Part shown: positions 54,865 to 64,000 of the stretch, one piece after another
Position numbering within the stretch: position 1 is the first letter of the stretch
Layout: every line of letters begins with the position of its first letter
NCBI GenBank assembly: GCA_905221605.1
Contig: CAJNDS010002428.1
Location: forward strand, 62,001 to 126,000
Direction of reading: 5' to 3'
DNA: 64,000 bases
DNA from: Symbiodinium natans
Taxonomy: Eukaryota > Sar > Dinophyceae > Suessiales > Symbiodiniaceae
The notes under the pieces: model-generated
Told to the model about the DNA's origin: nothing
The model's input: the letters and a program-made list of their open reading frames with translations, nothing else
The model's database searches: none
Position numbers and translations under genes: made by a program

Positions 54865-55175
54865 GGGTGTTTTTGGGGTTTAAGGGTGTAGGGTTTAGGT
54901 TTCAGGGTTCCGGGTTCAGGGTTCAGGGCTCAGGGTTCAGGAACAACCAAAAAACGAAAAGACGCCTTCACGAGTCACATACCTTTGTTTCTCGGGTTAG
55001 GTGCTGAGCAGTGTTTTTTTTTTTAAATTGCTTTCCGAAACGTGGCGCGAGAGGCTTGCTGCCCTGCTTCAGTAGAGCCCCGTCGGTGCGCGTGAGATCC
55101 TTCCTGCTCCCTGGAAGGCATGTACGCCCCTCTCCCTCACACCGGCTCTGGAGGCCGGCGCCTTACTAAAAACTG

Positions 55176-55293
55176 TACTTGGTAGCCCAGCGGTACCCTT
55201 CTCCCCTTTTTTTTTGGTTCTGGGGTTCCCTTTTACAGTAGCCAGCCGAAAAGAGGGTGCCCTTATTGAAAGATGGTTACAGGGCTACCAAGT
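55176..55293. mobile_element. inverted-repeat element, family 4 (copy c)
   Basis: Left ACTTGGTAGCCCAGCGGTAC, right GGTTACAGGGCTACCAAGT; perfect 12-bp ends. Interior TTTTTTTTTGGTTCTGGGGT as in other copies. Confidence 0.8.
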
Positions 55294-56030
55294 GTAAGAC
55301 CCTCAACGCGCATGTTTCGGGTGCAGGACACGTTTCAGGGATGCAGCTGGGTGGGTTGGGGAACCGTTGGTCAAAATGCCGGGGCCTTTTTCTGGGCACC
55401 GTAAACTATCCTCTGAGGGCTTCCGGGGTTTGCAGGGTTGAGGGTTGGCTTAAGGCTTAGGGCTTTGGGGGTGGAAAGGTCATTGCGATCTGCCATGGGA
55501 ACATTAAGTTGCGGGCCCACTGGACACAAAACCCTAAACCCTAAACCCTCAACCCTCAACCCTCAACCCTAAACCCTAAACCCCAAATCCCAAACCCTAA
55601 ACCCTAAACCCCAAGCCCTAAACCCTAAACCCTACTGCGGTTGCGGTTGTTTAGGGTTGAGGACTTAAGGACTTTACGGCAGAAGCCGTGTCTCCCCTTC
55701 ATCCGGGCGTCGGGTTGAGTTGAGCGTCTGCGGGTTTGGGGTTTAGCGTTTTGGGTTCTAGGGTTTAGGGTTTTAGGGTTTAGGGTTTAATATTGCTAGT
55801 GTTTTGGAGTTTTGGAAGCTTTGTGCAGTTACGATAGCAAGTATGCAAAAACTATGCTAGGGCTTCGAGGTTGAGAGCCCGACGCACCCCCAAACCATCT
55901 TAAGGCCCAGGCCCAAGGCCTAAACCCTAAACCCTGGACTCTTCAACCCTAAGCCCTGCACCCTACGCCCTCCACCCTAAACCCTAAACCCTAAATCCTA
56001 AACCCTAAACTCTGAACCCTAAACTGTGAG
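55294..56030. other. no supported gene; short arrays
   Basis: CCCTAAA/CCCTCAA 55530-55640, TTTAGGG 55755-55790, CCCTAAA-like 55920-56025. Last bases AACTGTGAG form an acceptor for the next island. Confidence 0.5.
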
Positions 56031-56138
56031 CCTCTGCCCTGAGGAGCTCTCGGAGGAGTCAGCTCCGTACTGGGCGGATTTGTACAGCCGGCAGGTCTGT
56101 CAGGCCTGGAATCAAGGGCTTCGAGCTTCGGGGCACGG
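56031..56138 (+). CDS. coding island (exon), unknown protein
   Basis: Frame LCPEELSEESAPYWADLYSR then QVCQAWNQGLRASGHG; donor CGG|GTTTGG before TTTGGGG units. Function unknown. Confidence 0.5.
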
Positions 56139-56472
56139 GTTTGGTTTGGGGTTTGGGGCTTGGGGTTTAGGGTTTAGAGTTCAGGGTTTAGGGCTTAGGG
56201 TTTAGGGTTTGGGACTTGTCAAGGCTTTATTTTCAGCCGGCTTTCTTCTTCATGCCTGGGATTTGCCAGGTCAGGGAAGGCCCAAAGGGTTCCCTGTCCA
56301 AAGCAAAGCTGCCTCATTCTTGGCGCAGCCCATCTGCCGTGCCCAGTCGCTTTGCCTTCCCGAAGACCTAAACCCAAGCCCCTGAACCCCTACACCCAAA
56401 ACTCCTAACCCCACCCTAAACCCTAAACCCCTAAACCCTAAACCCTAAACCCTAAACCCCTAAACCCTAAAC
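56139..56472. repeat. TTTGGGG/TTTAGGG - spacer - CCCTAAA
   Basis: TTTAGGG-type 56139-56215, spacer, CCCTAAA array 56412-56472. Confidence 0.7.
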
Positions 56473-56745
56473 CCTCTCTATCCTTATAGATTTAAAACCC
56501 TATTAACTTTTTGGTGCATTTACCCCCGCCCCGTTGTTGAGCACTTCTTGGTGCCATCGGCACCGTTGTTGAGCACTTTTTGGTGCAATCGGCACCATTC
56601 TTGAGCCATTTTTGTTGCGTCGGCGCCGTTCTTGAGCGAACTTTATCTTTCTTAATGTTATGGGATTCTTTGGGTGAGTGCGTTTGTTGCTAAGCCTGGA
56701 GCCCCATAATGACTAGTGAATGCTAGAACAGTGGCCCTCTGAACC
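56473..56745. repeat. minisatellite cassette B (32-bp core)
   Basis: 5' module CCTCTCTATCCTTATAGATT, core of about three and a half 32-bp units starting CCGTTGTTGAGCACTTCTTG, 3' module TTAATGTTATGGGATTCTTT ... TGAATGCTAGAACAGTGGCC. Same flanks as cassettes A and C. Confidence 0.8.
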
Positions 56746-56862
56746 CTAAACCCTAAACCCTAAACACTAAACCCTAAACCCTAAACCCTAAACCCTAAAC
56801 CCTAAACCCTAAACCCTAAACCCCAAACCCCAAACCCCAAACCCTAAGGCCTAAACCCCAAG
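56746..56862. repeat. CCCTAAA array
   Basis: About 14 units with a CCCCAAA end; acceptor CCAAG. Confidence 0.9.
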
Positions 56863-56954
56863 ATGGTCCGGATCTTGGAGCCCCCAGACGCCTTAGATGC
56901 AGGTCTTGCTGTTCCTTGGCCCGGCCGAGCCTCGGATGCAAGGCAGCTCGAAGG
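56863..56954 (+). CDS. coding island (exon), unknown protein
   Basis: Frame MVRILEPPDALDAGLAVPWP then GRASDARQLEG; donor AAGG|GTTCAGGG. Lies between cassette B and cassette C. Function unknown. Confidence 0.45.
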
Positions 56955-57261
56955 GTTCAGGGTTCAGGGTTCAGGGTTCAGGGTTCAGGGTTTAGGGTTT
57001 AGGGTTTAGAGTTTAGGGTTTAGGGTTTAGGGTTTAGGGTTACAGGGTTACAGGGTTTAGGGTTCATACCCAAGAAACCACAGAACCTGAGCTAAACCTC
57101 TGAAAGCCCCTAGCCCACACCCTACGCCCTTAATAACCGGAGCCTTGCCTCCCAAACTCCCTATATAAGCCCCAAACGAAAAAGCCCTGAACCCTAAACT
57201 CCAAGCCCTAAACCCTAAACCCTAAACCCTAAACCCTAAACCCTAAACCCTAAACCCTAAA
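56955..57261. repeat. TTCAGGG/TTTAGGG - spacer - CCCTAAA
   Basis: GTTCAGG units 56955-56990, TTTAGGG 56990-57065, unique spacer, CCCTAAA 57205-57261. Confidence 0.8.
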
Positions 57262-58228
57262 CCTCTCTTTCATATATAATTTAAATGTTAAGGAGTTACT
57301 GGGCAAGGTCATTTTTTTTACTGGGCAAGGTCATTTTTTTTACTGGGCAAGGTCATTTTTTTACTGGGCAAGGTCGTTTCGTCCAAAAAAACGACCTTGC
57401 CCAGTAAAAAAATGACCTTGCCCAGAAAAAATTAACCTTGCCCAGTAAAAATGTTACTGGACAAGGTCATCTTTTTACTGGGCAAGGTCATCTTTTTACT
57501 GGGCAAGGTCATTGTTTTTACTGGGCAAGGAGGTCATTTTTTTTATTGGGCAAGGTCATTTTTTTACTGGGCGAGGTCATTTTTTTACTGGGCAAGGTCA
57601 TTTTTTTACTGGGCAAGGTCATTTTTCTATTGGGCAAGGTCATTTTTTTACTGGGCAAGGCCAATTTTTTCTGGGCAAGGTCATTTTTTTCTGGGCAAGG
57701 TCATTTTTTACTGGGCAAGGTCATTTTTTTACTGGGCAAGGTCATTTTTTTTACTGGGCAAGGTCATTACTGTGCACGGTCATTTTTTTATTGGGCAAGG
57801 TCATTTTTTTTCTGGGCAAGGTCATTTTTTTACTGGGCAAGGTCATTTTTTTACTGGGCAAGGTCAATTTTTTTCTGGGCAAGGTCATTTTTTTACTGGG
57901 CAAGGTCATTTTTTGACTGGGCGAGGTCATTTTTTTACTGGGCAAGGTCATTGTTTTTACTGGGCAAGGAGGTCATTTTTTTATTGGGCAAGGTCATTTT
58001 TTTTACTGGGCAAGGTCATTTTTTTACTGGGCAAGGCCATTTTTTACTGGGCAAGGTCCTTTTTTTAGTGGGCAAGGTCATTTTTTTACTGGGCAAGGTC
58101 ATTTTTTTACTGGGCAAGGTCGTTCCAGAAGTGAAATATTTTCTTAATGTTGTGGGATTCTTCGGGCAGGTGGGTATTTTTCTGGAGTAATTTCCTGACT
58201 AGTGAATGCTTGGACTTGAGATGCTTAA
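57262..58228. repeat. minisatellite cassette C (21-22-bp core, about 38 units)
   Basis: 5' module CCTCTCTTTCATATATAATT, core units ACTGGGCAAGGTCATTTTTT, 3' module TTCTTAATGTTGTGGGATTC ... CTAGTGAATGCTTGGACTTG. At 57380-57445 three units are inverted (CTTGCCCAGTAAAA). ORFs here reflect the 21-bp period only. Confidence 0.9.
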
Positions 58229-58304
58229 CCCTAAACCCTAAACCCTAAACCCCAAGCCCTAAACTGTAAAATCCAAACCCAAAACCCTAAACCCTTTGTG
58301 CAAG
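58229..58304. repeat. short CCCTAAA array
   Basis: Five units and diverged copies to 58290. Confidence 0.8.
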
Positions 58305-58377
58305 CCAGCGTTTCCCAGGAAGGGAGCCTTCAGCTACAGGGCTATGACAGCGGCAAGTCCATGAAGGCCACTTTTAG
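58305..58377 (+). CDS. coding island (exon), unknown protein
   Basis: Acceptor GTGCAAG, frame SVSQEGSLQLQGYDSGKSMK then ATF, donor TTTTAG|GTTTTGGG. Function unknown. Confidence 0.5.
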
Positions 58378-58624
58378 GTTTTGGGTTGGGGTTTAGGGTT
58401 CAGGGTTTAGGGTTCAGGTATTCTAGCTCTTAGGGTTAGGGTTTAGGGTTTAGGGTTTAGGGTTTAGGGTTTAGGGTTTAGGGTTTAGGGTTTAGGGTTT
58501 AGGGTTTAGGGTTTAGGGTTTAGGGTTTAGGGTGTAGGGTGTAGGGTTTAGGGTTTAGGGTTTAGGGTTTAGGGGCATCATATGTTTGTTTCGTGCACAC
58601 CGTCATGCGAGACGTGTGTTGCAG
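58378..58624. repeat. TTTAGGG array
   Basis: About 20 units at 58436-58575; acceptor GTGTTGCAG at the end. Confidence 0.9.
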
Positions 58625-58701
58625 GCACTTGAGCTCAAACTGTTGGTAGTGATTGTGCTGAGCGGCTGCAGTTCTTTGCTCTGTGCCGCGGCTGCAGCAC
58701 G
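58625..58701 (+). CDS. coding island (exon), hydrophobic
   Basis: Frame ALELKLLVVIVLSGCSSLLC then AAAAR; donor CACG|GTAAGA. Reads like a signal peptide or membrane segment. Confidence 0.5.
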
Positions 58702-60035
58702 GTAAGACGTGCTCAGTGACCGCAGTGCCGCGTAAACCTAGCTGTGGCCCAACAAGGTTTGAATTCCATCGGGGCCCCTAGACGATCCGGTAGCTTGCGC
58801 CGTTGCCGGAGTGTATTTTCATTTCCCTTTGCTGGTCTTGCTGTGAATTCGCCATGCGGGTCTTCTTCGCCGGCGTCGCCGCTTTGCAACGGCCAGATTC
58901 ATGAATGCCGGCGTGAGATGCCAGGCGATACTACGACAGCCCGGGTCAGCTCTGCTTCAACACGTGCTGTAAATTGCGACTTCTTCCTCTTCGACTCTTC
59001 GACCTTGGACATCGGTTGCGAGGTCCCTGGCCTCGTCAACGAGATGAGAATACCACGTCTAGTCTGCTGACAGCCAGTGACGCGCGGACGTGCTTGTGTC
59101 CAGGTTTTCGGCGGGCTTCGGGTCGTGGGTTTCGGGTGACCGGAGTAGAGGTTTAGGACTGGCACAGGGGGCTTGAGGTTTTGAAGGCTTGCGAACTTTT
59201 CATGCGACCGGCTCCTATTTATCTGCCTGCTCAGTGTAGACTTGTGCATTGGGAGGTTCCCCCTTATACTAGCAGCCCTGAATAGGGATTCTAGTGCCCC
59301 CTACTATAATCCCTATTGAGGGCTGTTAGTATAAGAGGGAACATCCCAACCTGTGTAGGTCAGTATCGTACATCATGCAACTTCGTCACAGCACGGGCCA
59401 TGGCCTTCAACAATCATGTTCTCCACAGGTGACCTACCTCATTTCTTTCAGGATTTAACAACGACAAGCAGAAGCAAAATTTTGAGGTTTGAGCTACATT
59501 CTGGGCCCTTTCTGCGATTCGGTTTCGTGTTTGAAGCTAGAAGGTGTAGAAGCCAGGTGGCTCCCTCACATCCCAACGTGGAGGATTTGGGACACTGCGG
59601 CTGTCAACCCAAGACATCAACGCCAGCCCAGCTGATCCATAGGCCCTAAACCCCTAAGTTCTCCAACCCTGGGATCCTTAAACCCTTTTGTGCTTGACCC
59701 CTCGAACCCTTAAACCCTTACACCCTTGACCCTTACACCCTTGAACCCTTAAGCCCTTACACCCGAAGCCTTAAGCCCTTACACCCTTAAACCCTTACAC
59801 CCTACAAACCCTTAAGCCCTTGCACCCTTAAAAACTTGCACCCTAAACCCTTAACCCATAAACCCATAAACCCTAACCCTAAACCCTAAACCCCTGAACC
59901 CATAAACCCATAAGCCCTAATCCCTAAACCCTAAACCCTGAACCCATAAACCCATAAACCCATAAACCTTAAACCCTAAACCCTAAACCCCTTTAGTTCC
60001 ATAAACCCCTTTAGTTCTAAAACTCCCATCTGCAG
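58702..60035. other. weak ORFs, family 1 element, CCCTTAA-type array
   Basis: A 108-codon open frame at 58744-59070 and a stretch FEARRCRSQVAPSHPNVEDL (59530-59650) are possible exons without clear boundaries. Family 1 element 59249-59350. CCCTTAA/CCCATAAA variant units 59640-59995. Confidence 0.4.
59249..59350. mobile_element. inverted-repeat element, family 1 (copy e)
   Basis: Left TTGGGAGGTTCCCCCTTATA, right TATAAGAGGGAACATCCCAA. Best-preserved copy in the window. Confidence 0.8.
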
Positions 60036-60086
60036 GTGCCAGTCACCGCTGGGATGCTGCTCATGCTTCTGGGCCCCAAGCTTTAG
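60036..60086 (+). CDS. possible short exon
   Basis: Acceptor CATCTGCAG, frame VPVTAGMLLMLLGPKL, then TAG or donor before TTTAGGG. Confidence 0.4.
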   Translation: MPVTAGMLLMLLGPKL

Positions 60087-60548
60087 GGGAGGGTTTAGGG
60101 TTTAGGGTTTAGGGTTTAGGGTTTAGGGTTTAGGGTTTAGGGTTTATGGTTTTTTGGGGGGAGTTTCGGGATCTTCCTTGCAGGCTTTGAGGGTTTTAGG
60201 GTCTAGGGGCTGGAGGGTTTTGAGACTTTTGGGGTTCAGGGAGGGGCTTTAGGGACTTTTGGGCTTTATCTTCAATTGAAGTTTAAGGACGTGTTACAGT
60301 GATTCTATTCTCGGCTTTCAGGGCTTTGGGTCATAGCCAACGCCGGAAGGCACAAGGCCCTAAACCCTAAACCCTAAACCCTAAACCCTAAACCCTAAAC
60401 CCTAAACCCTAAACCCTAAACCCTAAACCCTAAACCCTAAACCCTAAACCCTAAACCCTAAACCCTAAACCCTAAACCCTAAACCCTAAACCCCCCCAAA
60501 CCCCAAACCCCAAACCCCAACCCTAAACCCCATCCCCGAAGCTCTCAA
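60087..60548. repeat. TTTAGGG - spacer - CCCTAAA
   Basis: TTTAGGG 60092-60148, unique spacer 60150-60355, CCCTAAA array 60356-60495 (about 20 units) passing into CCCCAAA. Confidence 0.85.
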
Positions 60549-60774
60549 CCCCCCCCCCCCCCCCCCTCTCCCCAAGCCTTTCCTAAAGCCCACGAAGGAC
60601 TCAAAACGGTACCTAGAGCAACCTTGTACCTTGACAAAAGAGGTGCACAACGCACAAAGTCCCTAAAGCCATCTAAAGCCCAAACCCTAAACTCTACACC
60701 CCTAAACCCTAGAAGCCCAAAACCCTAGAGACCTTAACCCCTAGAACCTTGAACCCCACGTTGAAGGCTCCGCC

Positions 60775-60845
60775 CGGAGCTCTGGGCACGGCAGTTCTCG
60801 CCGATTCCGGGAGCCATGGGAAGGCGGCGATTGAGGGCTTCTGGG
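60775..60845 (+). CDS. possible short exon
   Basis: Frame ALGTAVLADSGSHGKAAIEG then FW, followed by TTTAGGG. Short; moderate support. Confidence 0.3.
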
Positions 60846-61805
60846 TTTAGGGTTTAGGGTTTCAGGGTTTTGGGGTTTAGGGTTCGGGCTTGCAGTTTAA
60901 AGACCGTAAGGTACCCTGACACTGAGTAATACAAAGACTTCGGCGTATATGGGCAGTCTAGGCAGGGGCTTGGAGCTTGGGGCTTTCTTGGGGCGTTGGG
61001 CTTTGGGGTTCAAGACCTAAATCCTAAATGGTTTTGTTCACGATAGAAACCCCAAATGCTCAAATGTAGGAGTACGCTGCGTGCCTTCCAGCAGCCTCCA
61101 ATCATTGGAGGCATGTCCACTCTCTGGGATGGCTTTGCCGTGTTCTTGCAGGGTCCTTCTGTTCATTTCTAGGAGGCTATGATGATTGTTGTTCTTCTTC
61201 TTGTTATTGTTATTGTTACATTCTATTCTTCTTCTTATTTTTATTATTTCCATTACTATGATCATACTTCTTAGTATTATCATCATTATTATTATTATTG
61301 TTATCATCATATTTTTAGCGGGGGGGTGGTTCGGCTTCTCTCAGCCGCCAGAAAAGACTGTGCCGAGCTCTAATTGCAGCTAAACGTCGCTACTCAATTG
61401 CTCAGCCTTATCTGTGTCTCCCTGCCTCGAAGCCCTAAACCCTAAGCCCTAAACCGTAAACCCTAAGCCCCAAACCCTAAACCCTAAACCCTAAACCCTT
61501 ATAAACCCCAAACCCCAAACCCTGACCTCCTCCCCTAGGCCTGAAGTTTCAAACCCCAAAAACTCGAAGGTGCTTCGTCTTCAGCACCTCCCTGCTTTCT
61601 CCCCGGGCTGCGCACGGGCCGGAGGACCGTGGCACGGCCAGGGTTTAGGGTTTAGCTGAACCCAAACCACCTCTTTATGATCTTCGGTGTAGGTGTGTAG
61701 GTCGTAGGCTCTCTGTGCAAAGAAGTGCGTACATAGCTATATAGGCCTGTGCGTGGGTTTCGCGTCTGGCTTCTATGGGTTTCCCACCGAATTCCTGACC
61801 CAAAG
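60846..61805. other. no supported gene; ATT/CTT microsatellite and arrays
   Basis: TTTAGGG-like 60846-60890; TTATTATTATC-type microsatellite 61180-61320; CCCTAAA 61430-61525. Confidence 0.5.
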
Positions 61806-61877
61806 CCTCCTGAAATCCCGGAGAAGCTCTCCCTCTGCGGCTTGTTCTGGACAGTCAGGGTCCTCTTTGAGTCCCGT
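61806..61877 (+). CDS. group F exon
   Basis: After CCCAAAG the frame reads PPEIPEKLSLCGLFWTVRVL then FESR. The same frame meets TGA, then reads GFHILHNAQMSEVW to 61925, so either a short intron (GTTGAAAAAG...CCCAG) or a read error in the GGGGGGG run separates two exons. Confidence 0.45.
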
Positions 61878-61927
61878 TGAAAAAGGGGGGGCTTTCACAT
61901 CTTGCACAACGCCCAGATGTCTGAGGT

Positions 61928-62000
61928 CTGGGTATTTCCCCAAAATAGGGGGTACTCCTTTTATACCCCAAATAGAATCCTATTTTCGGAAGCCCCCCCA
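61928..62000. mobile_element. inverted-repeat element, family 2 (copy h), possible introner
   Basis: Left GGGTATTTCCCCAAAATAGG, right CCTATTTTCGGAAGCCCCCC. TCTGAG occurs at 61919-61924 and at 62011-62016, on both sides, inside coding sequence. Confidence 0.6.
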
Positions 62001-62016
62001 AATCCATCGATCTGAG

Positions 62017-62120
62017 CGCTGTTTGCCCCCTTTGTTGAGGACAAGCTGCCGCCGTACTTGCAGGATCTATGGAAGTGGCCCGGGAGCCCGGATCTTTTGA
62101 AGGAACTTGGGTGTGCGTAA
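62017..62120 (+). CDS. group F exon, with stop
   Basis: Frame LFAPFVEDKLPPYLQDLWKW then PGSPDLLKELGCA and TAA at 62118-62120. Clearly protein-like; follows the family 2 element. Function unknown. Confidence 0.5.
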
Positions 62121-62458
62121 TCTAGGGGGTCGGAAGAAGTACTCACATTATTCCCTGCTGGCCTCCTTTGTAATTCTACTATAATAACCCCTCAAGACTC
62201 AAAACCCCAATCTACTTCGTAAGGCTCCCATACCATGCGGGCGTGAGCTTTTGAGATGGCGTTGCACGTGCCTTCTAAGCGCATGTCTCACAAGTAATGT
62301 ATCTGTATGACACTTGAGCTGTGGTGCGTCATCTCGTCCTGGGTGCAGCTTTATGCATGAGATGGGCGTGCTGAGAAAGAGGGTTTAGGGTTTAGGGTTT
62401 AGGTTTTAGGGTTTAGGGGCTCGAGATGGGTTTGTTCAACATCATGTGCCACCATAGC

Positions 62459-62660
62459 TCCAAGTCCAAAGCCTGTGTGCCCAAGCTGGGCAGGTCGCAG
62501 ACAGTGTCAGTAGGTGGTACCGTGAAACAGTATGTTTGGAAGAGAAGCAGTGCATGAGCGAGCGGCTGAGCCAACCCGTCCCGGAAGGGGTGTTCGTCAG
62601 AACTTCTAGTCCCGGCGACCAAAAGCCCCTCATGCCAGGCATCAGCCAATCCAAGCCCGA
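62459..62660 (+). CDS. group F exon, unknown protein
   Basis: Open frame LQVQSLCAQAGQVADSVSRW, YRETVCLEEKQCMSERLSQP, VPEGVFVRTSSPGDQKPLMP, GISQSKPD. About 67 codons, good composition. A minus-strand ORF over the same bases is a shadow. Ends at a CCCTAAA-type region. Confidence 0.5.
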
Positions 62661-63001
62661 CACCCTAAAGCCCTAGGCCCCAAAAACCCTAGAACTCTAA
62701 AACCCCAAACCCTGAAATCCCTACAGCCCCAAACCCCAAACCCCAAACCCCAAACCCCAAACCCCAAACCCCAAACCCCAAACCCCAAACCCCAAACCCC
62801 AACCCCCAACCCCCAACCCCCAACCCCCAACCCCCAACCCCCAACCCCCAACCCCCAAACCCCAAACCCTGAGAACCCCAAACCCCAAACCCCAAACCCC
62901 AAACCTCAAGAACCCTAAAGCCCCAAGCCCCAAACCCTGAGAACCCTAAAGCCCAAGCCCCTAAAGCCCCAAACCCTTCTGCTGGTGAAGATTTTGCTCA
63001 G
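62661..63001. repeat. CCCCAAA and CCCCCAA arrays
   Basis: CCCCAAA 62725-62798, then CCCCCAA 62799-62858, then CCCCAAA again; variants in blocks. Acceptor ATTTTGCTCAG. Confidence 0.9.
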
Positions 63002-63062
63002 GTACCTGAAGCGCCTGGAGGCCGTGAAGCTGCTGGATGTTGACCAAAACCAGGCAGTTTGA
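63002..63062 (+). CDS. group F terminal exon
   Basis: Frame YLKRLEAVKLLDVDQNQAV and TGA at 63060-63062; upstream bases are also open (LLVKILLR), so the acceptor could be earlier. Coiled, charged C-terminus. Confidence 0.5.
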
Positions 63063-64000
63063 GAGGGATTGTTTAGGGTTTAGGGTTTAGGGTTTAGGGT
63101 TTAGGGTTTAGGGTGTAGGGTTTAGGGTTTAGGGTTTAGGGTTTGGGGTTTAGATTTAGGTTCAGGGTTGGGTTCAGGTTGTAGGGGGTTTGGCATGCTT
63201 TGGGTTGGGGGATGTTTAGAGTCGAGATTTCGGGGTGTTACTCCGAAAATTTTGTTGTCCCGGGAGTTAGGGTTTGGGGACTTGGGGGTTGCGGGCTTTG
63301 AAGTTTTTTAGGGTTATGAAAGTTTTCGGGTTGAGGATTTGGGTATTTCCCAAAATAGGGGTACCACTTTTACACCCCAAATAGAACGCCCCAAATAGAA
63401 TAGAATCCCCTTAAAGGGACCCCCGCCGAAAAAAAGAACAAGAAGGGTGTCCTTGTTTTCGGAAACCCCCCATTTGAGGTTCTCCTTCTGGATTTGGGTT
63501 ATCTTGCTCCGTGTCCCCTACATCTCAGAGCCCTCTTGTGGAAGAGCCGCTTTCCACATTCCCCTATGTAACCCATATATATAACCCCCCCCCCCCCCTA
63601 TATATTCCCTGTTTATAAACAATCCCTAAATAGCCCCTAATGTCCCTTGTACCCCCCTTTAGTCCCTTGAGTACGGTTGAAGCAACCGGCTCCAGGTCAA
63701 AAGCTGGCCCTGTTCTGTCACCTTACCCCGACTTTCACGAGTTTGGAATTGAGCGTTTTCCGGGGGGCTTTCGTACCCACCTAGACCCAGAACACTAGAA
63801 GCCTTAACGGTCTCTTAAGCCCCGAGCCCTATCCCAAACCCAAAATCTTGAACCCCTAACACTAAACCCTCAACGCTGGGCCTTGCACCCCAAGGCCCCC
63901 TGAACGCCCAGAACGTCCTGAACCCCCTGAACCCCCCGGAACCACCTCAACAAACCCCAAACCCCCAACCCCAAACACCGAACCCCAAACCCCGAACCCC
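63063..64000. other. TTTAGGG array, family 2 element, low-information end
   Basis: TTTAGGG array 63072-63150; family 2 element 63337-63472; TA and C runs 63580-63605; scattered CCCTGAA/CCCCAAA units to the end. No gene recognised. Confidence 0.5.
63337..63472. mobile_element. inverted-repeat element, family 2 (copy i)
   Basis: Left GGGTATTTCCCAAAATAGGG, right CCTTGTTTTCGGAAACCCCC; longest family 2 copy, with doubled CCCCAAATAGAA. Confidence 0.7.

Noticed and set aside
57438-58190. 250-codon ORF of repeated FLLGKVI / WARSFFY
   Set aside because: All three frames are open because the unit is close to 21 bp and lacks stops; no start context or domain. Treated as minisatellite.
40955-58228. Possible CRISPR array (cassettes A-C)
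   Set aside because: Units are contiguous tandem repeats without unique spacers, in a eukaryotic setting.
1-64000. Window could be a true chromosome end
   Set aside because: Arrays occur throughout, in both orientations, with no long terminal array; they are interstitial.
1-64000. tRNA or 5S rRNA genes
   Set aside because: No cloverleaf or conserved box A/box B pair was spotted by eye; a covariance-model scan would be needed.

Overview
This window looks like nuclear DNA of a protist with plant-type telomere repeats (TTTAGGG), most likely a dinoflagellate of the Symbiodiniaceae or Suessiales type. The grounds are: GC-rich protein-coding islands nearly all on the + strand; splice sites that mix GT-AG with GC-AG; a LINE with an apurinic-type endonuclease, reverse transcriptase and C2H2 zinc fingers; a diverged Ty1/copia fragment; a large-subunit rRNA fragment; and telomere-type repeats scattered through the whole 64 kb. 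The lineage is an inference. A chromerid or a green alga has not been excluded.

Layout. Most of the window is short coding islands (40-550 bp) separated by (TTTAGGG)n and (CCCTAAA)n arrays. In several places the islands line up as exons of one gene with in-frame splice sites. Gene A has six exons at 12278-14437. Gene B has about ten exons at 15280-19685, possibly continuing to 20464. Group C lies at 32560-38413, group D at 46968-48689, group E at 54257-54686, and group F at 61806-63062. None of these proteins could be assigned to a family. The arrays sit in the introns. In gene B, five of nine introns start with TTTAGGG and end with CCCTAAA, so the intron RNA could fold into a hairpin that brings the splice sites together. 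The reverse order was not seen in that gene.

Four families of short inverted-repeat (MITE or introner-like) elements are scattered through the introns, about 29 copies in all. One copy (18303-18461) sits inside a coding exon of gene B, is flanked by a 12-bp direct duplication, and is removed exactly by splicing within that duplication. Another (13061-13174) sits in frame in gene A. Some copies are themselves interrupted by telomere arrays.

The centre (21.7-29.4 kb) holds one large LINE-like element lying between telomere arrays. Its open frame runs over 7 kb and carries endonuclease, RT, zinc fingers and, at the far end, a ubiquitin-specific protease (USP) domain with its catalytic motifs. 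A 315-codon ORF in another frame overlaps the join. Downstream (29.4-31.8 kb) is a mosaic of duplicated repeats, a minus-strand helicase fragment and a 28S rRNA fragment.

The right half contains three loci (40955, 56473 and 57262) with the same 5' and 3' flanking modules around three unrelated minisatellite cores. This cassette family and the telomere-hairpin introns are the two patterns in the window that look least described. All ORF boundaries and splice sites here were read by eye; no alignment or transcript data were available.
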